Assembly: GCF_000686025.1 (NCBI RefSeq)
Contig: NZ_JMLQ01000001.1
Location: 248,001-312,000, forward strand
Source of the DNA: Rhodococcus sp. UNC23MFCrub1.1
Lineage (GTDB): Bacteria; Actinomycetota; Actinomycetes; Mycobacteriales; Mycobacteriaceae
DNA: 64,000 nucleotides
Direction: 5' to 3'
The first letter of the stretch is position 1; each line of letters begins with the position of its first letter. A model generated the notes under the pieces. It was not told the origin of the DNA, did no database searches, and saw nothing but the letters and a program-made list of their open reading frames with translations. The translations under genes and the position numbers were made by a program. This document shows, in pieces, positions 42,123-48,656 of this stretch.

Positions 42123-43202
42123 TTACACGTTGAAGCGGAACTCCACCACATCCCCGTCGGCCATGACGTATTCCTTGCCCTCGATGCGGACCTTGCCGGC
42201 CGACTTGGCGGCGGCCATGGATCCGGCGGCGACGAGGTCGTCGTAGGACACGACCTCCGCCTTGATGAAGCCCTTCTCGAAGTCGGTGTGGATGACACCG
42301 GCGGCCTGGGGTGCGGTGTCGCCCTGATGGATGGTCCACGCGCGGGACTCCTTCGGCCCCGCCGTGAGGTAGGTCTGCAGTCCGAGGGTGTGGAAGCCGG
42401 CGCGAGCCAGAGCGTGCAGGCCGGGCTCGGTCTGGCCGATGCTCTCGAGCAGCTCCATCGCGGATTCGTCGTCGAGTTCGACGAGCTCGGACTCGATCTT
42501 GGCGTCGAGGAACACGGCGTCGGCGGGTGCGACAGCAGCCTTCAGCTCGGCGACCTTCGCGTCGTCGGTGAGCACCGACTCGTCTGCGTTGAAGACGTAG
42601 AGGAACGGCTTGGTGGTGAGCAGATTGAGCTCACGCAATGACGACGCGTCGAACGTGTCCTTCACCGAGTACAGCGTCGTGCCGCTGTCGAGGATCGTCT
42701 GCGCTTCCTTGGCCGCGGCGACCATCGGCGCGCGATCCTTCTGCGTGCGAACTTCCTTCTCGAGACGCGGGATCGCCTTCTCGAGGGTCTGCATGTCCGC
42801 GATGATCAGCTCGGTCTCGATGACCTCGATGTCGGCGGCCGGATCGACCTTGCCGTCGACGTGCACCACGTCGTCGTCGGCGAACACGCGCACGACCTGG
42901 CAGATGGCGTCGGCCTCACGAATGTTCGCGAGGAACTTGTTGCCCAGGCCGGCGCCCTCGGACGCGCCCTTCACGATGCCGGCGATGTCGACGAACGTGA
43001 CGGGCGCCGGAAGGATCTTCTCGGAACCGAAGATCTTGGCCAGCTCGTTCAGCCGCGGATCCGGCAACGGGACGACGCCCTCGTTCGGCTCGATGGTGGC
43101 GAACGGATAGTTCGCCGCCAGCACGTCGTTGTTGGTCAGTGCGTTGAAGAGGGTGGACTTGCCGACGTTGGGCAGTCCGACGATTCCGAGGGTGAGGCTC
43201 AC
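42123..43202 (-). CDS. ychF: Redox-regulated ATPase YchF (Obg family)
   Basis: This 359-aa protein has G1 GLPNVGKST (residues 9-17), a coiled-coil insertion and a C-terminal TGS domain ending GDVVEFRFNV. YchF binds ATP in preference to GTP, associates with ribosomes and modulates stress responses. The last codons (42,127-42,141) form the right attachment core, so the mobile element supplies the final codon GTG and TAA stop in place of the original GTC TGA; the encoded C-terminus is unchanged. GTG start at 43202. The mycobacterial homologue is Rv1112, in the same gene neighbourhood. Confidence 0.97.
   Translation of the reverse strand: MSLTLGIVGLPNVGKSTLFNALTNNDVLAANYPFATIEPNEGVVPLPDPRLNELAKIFGSEKILPAPVTFVDIAGIVKGASEGAGLGNKFLANIREADAICQVVRVFADDDVVHVDGKVDPAADIEVIETELIIADMQTLEKAIPRLEKEVRTQKDRAPMVAAAKEAQTILDSGTTLYSVKDTFDASSLRELNLLTTKPFLYVFNADESVLTDDAKVAELKAAVAPADAVFLDAKIESELVELDDESAMELLESIGQTEPGLHALARAGFHTLGLQTYLTAGPKESRAWTIHQGDTAPQAAGVIHTDFEKGFIKAEVVSYDDLVAAGSMAAAKSAGKVRIEGKEYVMADGDVVEFRFNV
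42127..42141. repeat. Right attachment site (att core copy 2)
   Basis: This exact copy of the 15-bp core at 29,730-29,744 is embedded in the last codons of ychF. Sequence identity stops immediately outside the 15 bp on both sides, which defines the core of strand exchange to within this segment. Confidence 0.9.
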
Positions 43203-43239
43203 AGGGAGGAGAGTCTACGTGCCGCCCCCGACCGCCCTG

Positions 43240-43668
43240 TCAGTACGTGTAGTCGGTGCCCGATCCCGCCGAGATCGCGAAGGCGATGAGCAGCACGTAG
43301 AAGAGGATGAACAGCGCGAAGAGCCCCACGAAGATGTAGAGCGAGTACTTGCCCAGCTGCTTCGTGCGTTCCGACGCGTAGTGCGCACCCTGATAGTCGC
43401 CCAGCGACCACCGCGGGAACACCGAGCTCGAGTGGTTGAACGCCGAGAACGCCAGCGGCCAGAAGAAGATCAGCGCGGCGGCGGCCCAGCCGGCGTTGGT
43501 CGGCGGCAGCGGCGGCGGACCGTACTGCTGCTGGGGATAACTGGGGGGCTGCTGTGGGAAGGCTCCGCTGGTCGGGAACGCTCCGGTGTCCGTCGGCCCC
43601 TTCGTCAGGTCGGGCTCGTACGACGAACCGGTGTACGGCTGCTGCGGGTACTCGGGGTGGTCTGACAC
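43240..43668 (-). CDS. CD225/dispanin-like small membrane protein
   Basis: This 142-aa protein has a Pro/Gln/Tyr-rich N-terminal half (EYPQQPYTGSSY, PQQPPSYPQQQYGPP). Two membrane helices follow: AAALIFFWPLAFSAFNHSSSV and YSLYIFVGLFALFILFYVLL. The segment between, WSLGDYQGAHYASERTKQLGKYS, fits the CD225/dispanin domain, which in bacteria occurs in small membrane proteins of unknown role. The GTG at 43668 is preferred; an in-frame upstream extension is Arg-rich and unlike the family. Confidence 0.8.
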   Translation of the reverse strand: MSDHPEYPQQPYTGSSYEPDLTKGPTDTGAFPTSGAFPQQPPSYPQQQYGPPPLPPTNAGWAAAALIFFWPLAFSAFNHSSSVFPRWSLGDYQGAHYASERTKQLGKYSLYIFVGLFALFILFYVLLIAFAISAGSGTDYTY

Positions 43669-43810
43669 ACGAGCATCGTAGGCAGTCGGGGCGCGCGAGT
43701 GGGGTCTCGTTGTCATGTCGTGACGTTCGGCGACGGTCCCGGACCGCTCGGCGCAATGATCCGCACACGCCAGGCTCACAACCGCACGAAATGTCGGTCG
43801 GTCTGCTTAC

Positions 43811-43826
43811 AGTGACTGCGATCACA
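43811..43826. promoter_or_regulatory. CRP/GlxR-like site upstream of cstA
   Basis: AGTGACTGCGATCACA matches the actinobacterial CRP/GlxR consensus TGTGA-N6-TCACA at 9 of 10 defined positions. It lies 42-57 bp upstream of the cstA ATG. cstA is a classic cAMP-CRP target in enteric bacteria, so control by a cAMP-binding regulator here is plausible. Confidence 0.6.
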
Positions 43827-43867
43827 CGATGATCGCCGCCCCTCCACCGCATGCCAGGAGCCCGCAG

Positions 43868-46141
43868 ATGACTGCCGTGTCCGACAGGGGGAACTCGCAC
43901 GTCGAGTTCCTCAAGACCGACGACGACCTTCCCCCCGTGGGCGTCGTCGACCGCTCACCGATGACGGTGCCCAAACGCATCGTCTTCGTCATCATCGGTC
44001 TGCTGGGCGCTGTCGCCTGGACCGTGATCGCCGTGATCCGCGGCGAGCAGGTCAACGCGGTGTGGTTCGTCGTCGCGGCGGTCTGCACCTATATCTTCGC
44101 GTTCCGGTTCTACGCACGCCTCATCGAGAACCGCATCGTCCATCCGCGGGACGATCGGGCCACACCCGCCGAGATCCTGGAGAACGGCAAGGACTACATG
44201 CCGACGGACCGTCGGGTGCTGTTCGGCCACCACTTCGCCGCGATCGCGGGCGCCGGTCCCCTCGTCGGTCCCGTCCTCGCCGCGCAGATGGGATATCTGC
44301 CCGGCACCATGTGGATCATCATCGGCGTCGTCTTCGCCGGCGCGGTGCAGGACTTCCTGGTGCTCTGGATCTCGACCCGCCGACGCGGCCGCAGCCTCGG
44401 TCAGATGGCCCGCGAGGAGCTCGGCGTGGTCGGCGGTGTCGCCGCCCTCATCGGCGTCTTCGTCATCATGATCATCATCATCGCGGTGCTCGCACTCGTC
44501 GTCGTGAACGCACTCGCCGAGAGCCCGTGGGGCGTCTTCTCCATCGCACTGACCATTCCCATCGCCCTCTTCATGGGCGTCTATCTGCGGTACCTTCGCC
44601 CGGGCAAGGTCTCCGAGGTCTCCCTCATCGGCGTCGTCCTGCTGCTGCTCGCCATCATCTCCGGCGGCTGGGTCGCCGAGACCGAATGGGGCGCCGACTG
44701 GTTCACGCTGTCCAAGGTCACCGTCGCGTGGTTGCTCATCGCCTACGGTCTCGCCGCGTCGATCCTCCCCGTGTGGCTGCTGCTCGCCCCGCGTGACTAC
44801 CTGTCGACGTTCATGAAGATCGGCACCATCGTGCTGCTCGCCGTCGGCATCCTCATCGCTCGACCCGTCCTGCAGATGCCGGACATGACGTCGTTCGCCA
44901 GCGAGGGCAACGGACCCGCGTTCTCCGGATCGCTCTTCCCGTTCCTCTTCATCACCATCGCCTGCGGCGCGCTCTCCGGTTTCCACGCGCTGATCTCCTC
45001 GGGCACCACGCCGAAGCTTCTCGAGAAGGAGAAGCAGATGCGGATGATCGGCTACGGCGGCATGCTCACCGAGTCCTTCGTCGCCATCATGGCTCTGGTC
45101 ACCGCCTGCATCCTCGATCAGCACATCTACTTCGCGCTCAACGCACCGACCGCACTCACCGGCGGAACACCCGAGACCGCCGCGGCGTACGTCAACGGGC
45201 TCGGACTGTCGGGCGGGGACGTCAGCGCAGCCGAGCTGTCGCAGGCCGCGACGGACGTCGGCGAGGAGTCGATCATCTCGCGCACCGGCGGCGCCCCCAC
45301 GCTCGCGTTCGGCATGTCCGAGGTGCTGCACCAGGTCTTCGGCGGCGAGAGCCTGAAGTCGTTCTGGTACCACTTCGCGATCATGTTCGAGGCGCTGTTC
45401 ATCCTCACCACCGTCGACGCAGGCACGCGTGTCGCCCGCTTCATGCTGTCGGACTCGCTCGGCAATCTCGGTGGCGGCGCGAAGAAATTCCGCGATCCGT
45501 CGTGGCGCGTCGGTGCCTGGATCTGCTCGGTCATCGTCGTCGCGGCCTGGGGCGCCATCCTGCTCATGGGCGTCACCGATCCGCTGGGCGGCATCAACAC
45601 GCTCTTCCCGCTGTTCGGCATCGCGAACCAGTTGCTGGCCGCCATCGCGCTCACGGTCGTCCTGACCGTCGTGGTGAAGAAGGGTCTGCTGAAGTGGGCC
45701 TGGATCCCCGCGCTGCCGCTGGCCTTCGATCTCGTGGTCACCATGACGGCGTCGTACCAGAAGATCTTCTCCGACGTTCCGGCCATCGGCTACTGGGCGC
45801 AGCACAGCGACTTCAGGGAAGCGAAGTCGCAGGGCCTCACCGAGTTCCGGTCCGCCGCCACACCGGAGGCCATCGACGCCGTCATCCGCAACACCTTCAT
45901 CCAGGGCACGCTGTCCATCGTCTTCGCGGTACTCGTCCTCATCGTCGCACTCGCCGGATTCGCCGTCTGCTTCAAGGCGATCCGCGCCGGTGGACTGCCC
46001 AGCAGCGAGGAGGCGGACGTACCGTCGAAGCTGTTCGCGCCCAGCGGTTTCCTCCCCACCGAGGCGGAGAAGTCGGTGCAGGCGGAATGGGACGTGCTCA
46101 TCGCGGACGGCACGGTGCGCCGGCCGGGAACGGGCCACTGA
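43868..46141 (+). CDS. cstA: Carbon starvation protein CstA, peptide/pyruvate transporter
   Basis: This 757-aa polytopic membrane protein has the CstA signature: an N-terminal helix pair, TYIFAFRFYARLIENRIVHP, then GKDYMPTDRRVLFGHHFAAIAGAGPLVGPVLAAQMGYLPG, and about 15 further helices. CstA/BtsT proteins import peptides or pyruvate during carbon limitation. ATG at 43868 with AGGAG 7 nt upstream is preferred over an ATG at 43829. The gene is followed after 1 nt by the small YbdD-type gene, as in E. coli cstA-ybdD. Confidence 0.95.
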   Translation: MTAVSDRGNSHVEFLKTDDDLPPVGVVDRSPMTVPKRIVFVIIGLLGAVAWTVIAVIRGEQVNAVWFVVAAVCTYIFAFRFYARLIENRIVHPRDDRATPAEILENGKDYMPTDRRVLFGHHFAAIAGAGPLVGPVLAAQMGYLPGTMWIIIGVVFAGAVQDFLVLWISTRRRGRSLGQMAREELGVVGGVAALIGVFVIMIIIIAVLALVVVNALAESPWGVFSIALTIPIALFMGVYLRYLRPGKVSEVSLIGVVLLLLAIISGGWVAETEWGADWFTLSKVTVAWLLIAYGLAASILPVWLLLAPRDYLSTFMKIGTIVLLAVGILIARPVLQMPDMTSFASEGNGPAFSGSLFPFLFITIACGALSGFHALISSGTTPKLLEKEKQMRMIGYGGMLTESFVAIMALVTACILDQHIYFALNAPTALTGGTPETAAAYVNGLGLSGGDVSAAELSQAATDVGEESIISRTGGAPTLAFGMSEVLHQVFGGESLKSFWYHFAIMFEALFILTTVDAGTRVARFMLSDSLGNLGGGAKKFRDPSWRVGAWICSVIVVAAWGAILLMGVTDPLGGINTLFPLFGIANQLLAAIALTVVLTVVVKKGLLKWAWIPALPLAFDLVVTMTASYQKIFSDVPAIGYWAQHSDFREAKSQGLTEFRSAATPEAIDAVIRNTFIQGTLSIVFAVLVLIVALAGFAVCFKAIRAGGLPSSEEADVPSKLFAPSGFLPTEAEKSVQAEWDVLIADGTVRRPGTGH

Positions 46142-46142
46142 C

Positions 46143-46334
46143 ATGAACGCCGTCCTGAAGTCCGTTCGCGCCGCGACGTGGTGGATCACCTCCGTCATGG
46201 GTGATCACGACTACGAGCGTTTCGTCGAGCACCGGAACCGAGTCCATCCCGGGCACCCGGTGCCGTCCGAGCGCGAGTACTGGAAGGCACGTCATGCGGA
46301 GGCGGACGCGAATCCGGGCGCACGCTGCTGCTGA
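46143..46334 (+). CDS. ybdD: YbdD/YjiX family protein, CstA partner
   Basis: This 63-aa protein has the family pattern: W-[WI] near residue 13, GDHDYERFVEHRNRVHPGHPVPSEREYW in the middle and a conserved Cys-Cys end (GARCC). It is encoded immediately after cstA in many bacteria and is thought to be needed for, or to modulate, transport. The ATG at 46143 starts 1 nt after the cstA stop. In some actinobacteria it is annotated as a selenoprotein-related family; this copy uses ordinary Cys codons. Confidence 0.92.
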   Translation: MNAVLKSVRAATWWITSVMGDHDYERFVEHRNRVHPGHPVPSEREYWKARHAEADANPGARCC

Positions 46335-46346
46335 GATCATGACGGG

Positions 46347-47258
46347 GTGACGTCGCCGCGCTGGACCCTCGACACCTCCGAGCTGCCGTACTCCGCTCCG
46401 TACGACACGGGGTGGATGCGGTGGTTCCTGGCGGGTCACGCGGTTCCGGGCATGGAGACCTTCACGGACGGCGTCTACCGCCGGGCTCTGCGCCTCGATC
46501 ACGGCCCCGCAGTCGTCACGTGCCGGTTCGTCCCGGGTGACGGCGGCGCGGGAGTCGTCCGGGTGGAGACGCGAGCCCGGGACGCGTCGGACGTCCCCAC
46601 CGCGCTGTCCCGAGTGCGGCAGGTACTGGCCCTGGACGTCGACGCGGCTCCCGTCGACGCTGCGCTCGCGGCAGATCCTGCGCTCACCGCGTCGGTGGCC
46701 GCGGCCCCGGGGATCCGCGTTCCCGGGGCGTTCGATGCCGCGGAGGTGCTCCTTCGCACGATGATCGGTCAGCAGATCTCGCTCGGTGCCGCGGCCACGC
46801 ACACCGCCCGGCTCGTCGCGGCCCTCGGGGATCCGGTGGGCGACGACGAGGGCGAAGCCGACCACGGCATCACTCGCCTGTTCCCCACTCCCGAGGCCGT
46901 GGCCACACGCGGCACCGAGATCCTCACCGGTCCGGCGCGGCGGGTCGCCGCGATCGCGTCGACGGCCGACGCTCTGGCATCGGGCGCCGTGGACGTGCGC
47001 CACGACGGCGACGCGGCCACCCAGGAGCGTGCACTGCTGGCGCTGCGCGGTGTCGGCCCGTGGACCGCCCGCTACGTGTCGATGCGGTTGCTGGGCGACC
47101 CCGACGTGCTGCTCGACACCGACCTGGTGGTCCGGCAGGGCGCGGCCCTCCTCGACATCGATCTGTCGGACACCGCCCACTGGTCACCGTGGCGGTCCTA
47201 CGCCTCCATGCACCTGTGGCGTACTGCCCTTCTCGCCCGCGGGCTCACCATCGGGTAG
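46347..47258 (+). CDS. alkA: AlkA-type DNA-3-methyladenine glycosylase
   Basis: This 303-aa protein has an N-terminal AlkA beta domain (ELPYSAPYDTGWMRWFLAGHAVPGME). A helix-hairpin-helix GPD domain follows: MIGQQISLGAA, then LRGVGPWTARYVSMRLLGDPDVLLDTDLVVRQ, with the catalytic Asp in DTDL. It removes alkylated purines from DNA. The Ada methyltransferase domain that is fused to AlkA in some actinobacteria is absent here. It starts 12 nt after ybdD. Confidence 0.92.
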   Translation: MTSPRWTLDTSELPYSAPYDTGWMRWFLAGHAVPGMETFTDGVYRRALRLDHGPAVVTCRFVPGDGGAGVVRVETRARDASDVPTALSRVRQVLALDVDAAPVDAALAADPALTASVAAAPGIRVPGAFDAAEVLLRTMIGQQISLGAAATHTARLVAALGDPVGDDEGEADHGITRLFPTPEAVATRGTEILTGPARRVAAIASTADALASGAVDVRHDGDAATQERALLALRGVGPWTARYVSMRLLGDPDVLLDTDLVVRQGAALLDIDLSDTAHWSPWRSYASMHLWRTALLARGLTIG

Positions 47259-47356
47259 TCCCTCCGTCGCCATGCGTGCGGAATCGGCTTCCCGGGTACA
47301 GTCACAGCGCGTTCGACTCTGCGTTCGCCGCATCATCGTCAGACGAGAGGACACAC

Positions 47357-48652
47357 GTGAGCGAGAACGCGCCCACCACTTCCGCAGGCTCCGCGTCGGG
47401 CCGTGATCGCAGCGACCTGTTCGGCGCCGGTGGACTCTGGCTGGCCAAGTGGTCGGCCGTGCTCCTCGTCGTCTCGGCAGCGCTGTGGATCGCCGGCTGG
47501 CTGGTCGGCCAGCTGTGGGTGATCATGCTCCCGGTTCTGCTGGCACTGGTGGTCGCGACGGTGCTCTGGCCGCCCACCAGGCTGCTGCGCCGCATCGGCT
47601 TTCCGCCCGCGCTCGCCGCACTGACCACACTCCTCGGCTTCCTCGCGGTACTCGCCGGTGTGGTCGCGTTCATCGTCCCCTCCGTCATCAGCCAGGCTCC
47701 CGATCTCGCAGACAGCGCCACCCTCGGCGTCTCGCAGGTCCAGGAGTGGCTCGAGGGCCCGCCCATCAATCTGGACGACGAGCAGATCGACAGCGCCGTC
47801 GAAGCCATCGTCACGCAGCTGCAGGACAGCGGCACGGCGATCGCCTCGGGCGTCTTCGCCGGCGTCGCCACCGCCGGGTCGATCCTGGTCACGCTCGGTC
47901 TGGTGCTCGTCCTGAGCTTCTTCTTCATCAAGGACGGCCCGCGCTTCCTCCCCTGGCTGCACGGACTGGCCGGACGCAAGGCCGGTGGTCATCTCGCCGA
48001 GGTACTCCGACGAGTGTGGGACACCCTGGGTGGCTTCATCCGTACCCAGGCCATCGTCAGCGCGATCGACGCGATCTTCATCGGCATCGGCCTGGTGATC
48101 CTCGGCGTGCCGCTGACCCCGGTGCTGATGACGCTCACCTTCCTCGGTGGCTTCATCCCCATCGTGGGTGCCTTCGTCGCCGGTGCCCTCGCCGTCCTGG
48201 TCGCGCTGGTGGCCAACGGGTTCACCACCGCGGTCATCGTCCTGGCGATCATCCTGGCCGTGCAGCAGATCGAAGGCAATGTCCTGCAGCCGATCTTGCA
48301 GAGCAAGTCGATGAACCTGCATGCCGCGATCGTGCTGCTGGCCGTCACCGCCGGCGGTTCCATCTTCGGCATCATCGGGGCGTTCCTCGCGGTCCCGGTC
48401 GCTGCGGCCACCGCGGTGCTGCTGCGCTACATCAACGAGCAGATCGAACTTCGGTCCGACGAGGATCCCGGCGCGAACGACATCGCCGAACGCATCCACG
48501 ACGATCTCGGCACACCCGGTGACGACGCGCCCGTCGTCGTCCACGACGAGAAGACCCGATACGCGCCGGCGCCCTCGGACCAGTCCGACGACGTGGCACC
48601 GACTCCGATCGACGTCGACACGCACGACGACGACGAGAAGAAGGACGACTGA
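47357..48652 (+). CDS. AI-2E family transporter (PerM/YdiK-like permease)
   Basis: This 431-aa membrane protein has about eight helices with the family hallmarks. These are an N-terminal helix pair, a long periplasmic-type loop with amphipathic helix (LADSATLGVSQVQEWLEGPP), LSFFFIKDGPRFLPWLHGLAGRKAG, and the C-terminal FIPIVGAFVAGALAVLVAL then QQIEGNVLQPILQSKSMNLH. Members include TqsA and several Na+/H+ antiporter-like proteins, so the substrate cannot be stated. The acidic C-terminal tail (THDDDEKKDD) is cytoplasmic. GTG at 47357 with GAGAGG upstream. Its stop is 4 nt from that of sbcC. Confidence 0.9.
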   Translation: MSENAPTTSAGSASGRDRSDLFGAGGLWLAKWSAVLLVVSAALWIAGWLVGQLWVIMLPVLLALVVATVLWPPTRLLRRIGFPPALAALTTLLGFLAVLAGVVAFIVPSVISQAPDLADSATLGVSQVQEWLEGPPINLDDEQIDSAVEAIVTQLQDSGTAIASGVFAGVATAGSILVTLGLVLVLSFFFIKDGPRFLPWLHGLAGRKAGGHLAEVLRRVWDTLGGFIRTQAIVSAIDAIFIGIGLVILGVPLTPVLMTLTFLGGFIPIVGAFVAGALAVLVALVANGFTTAVIVLAIILAVQQIEGNVLQPILQSKSMNLHAAIVLLAVTAGGSIFGIIGAFLAVPVAAATAVLLRYINEQIELRSDEDPGANDIAERIHDDLGTPGDDAPVVVHDEKTRYAPAPSDQSDDVAPTPIDVDTHDDDEKKDD

Positions 48653-48656
48653 GCGG

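Larger units (their letters stand above)
29730..42141. mobile_element. 12.4-kb integrated, phage-satellite-like element in ychF
   Basis: The element is bounded by a 15-bp direct repeat; the right copy is the ychF 3' end and the left copy the displaced original ychF terminus. It carries a tyrosine integrase, a serine recombinase, an excisionase-like HTH protein, a primase, an ATPase, an iteron region, a terminase-small-like protein and a coupled operon with a major-capsid-like protein. It has no portal, large terminase, protease or tail genes. Abi-like and PIN-domain genes sit just inside the ends. Size and content recall phiRv1/phiRv2 and capsid-encoding satellites, but the replication module and gene set differ. 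GC content is visibly lower in the 38.3-39.4 kb part. Confidence 0.88.

Noticed and set aside
29717-42126. tRNA or tmRNA at the element boundary as attachment gene
   Set aside because: No cloverleaf-like sequence was seen. The core repeat is within the ychF coding end.
43955-46198. 747-codon open frame antisense to cstA
   Set aside because: It is composed almost entirely of Asp, Glu, Arg, Gly and His, as expected from the reverse complement of a hydrophobic GC-rich membrane-protein gene. It has no recognisable domain.
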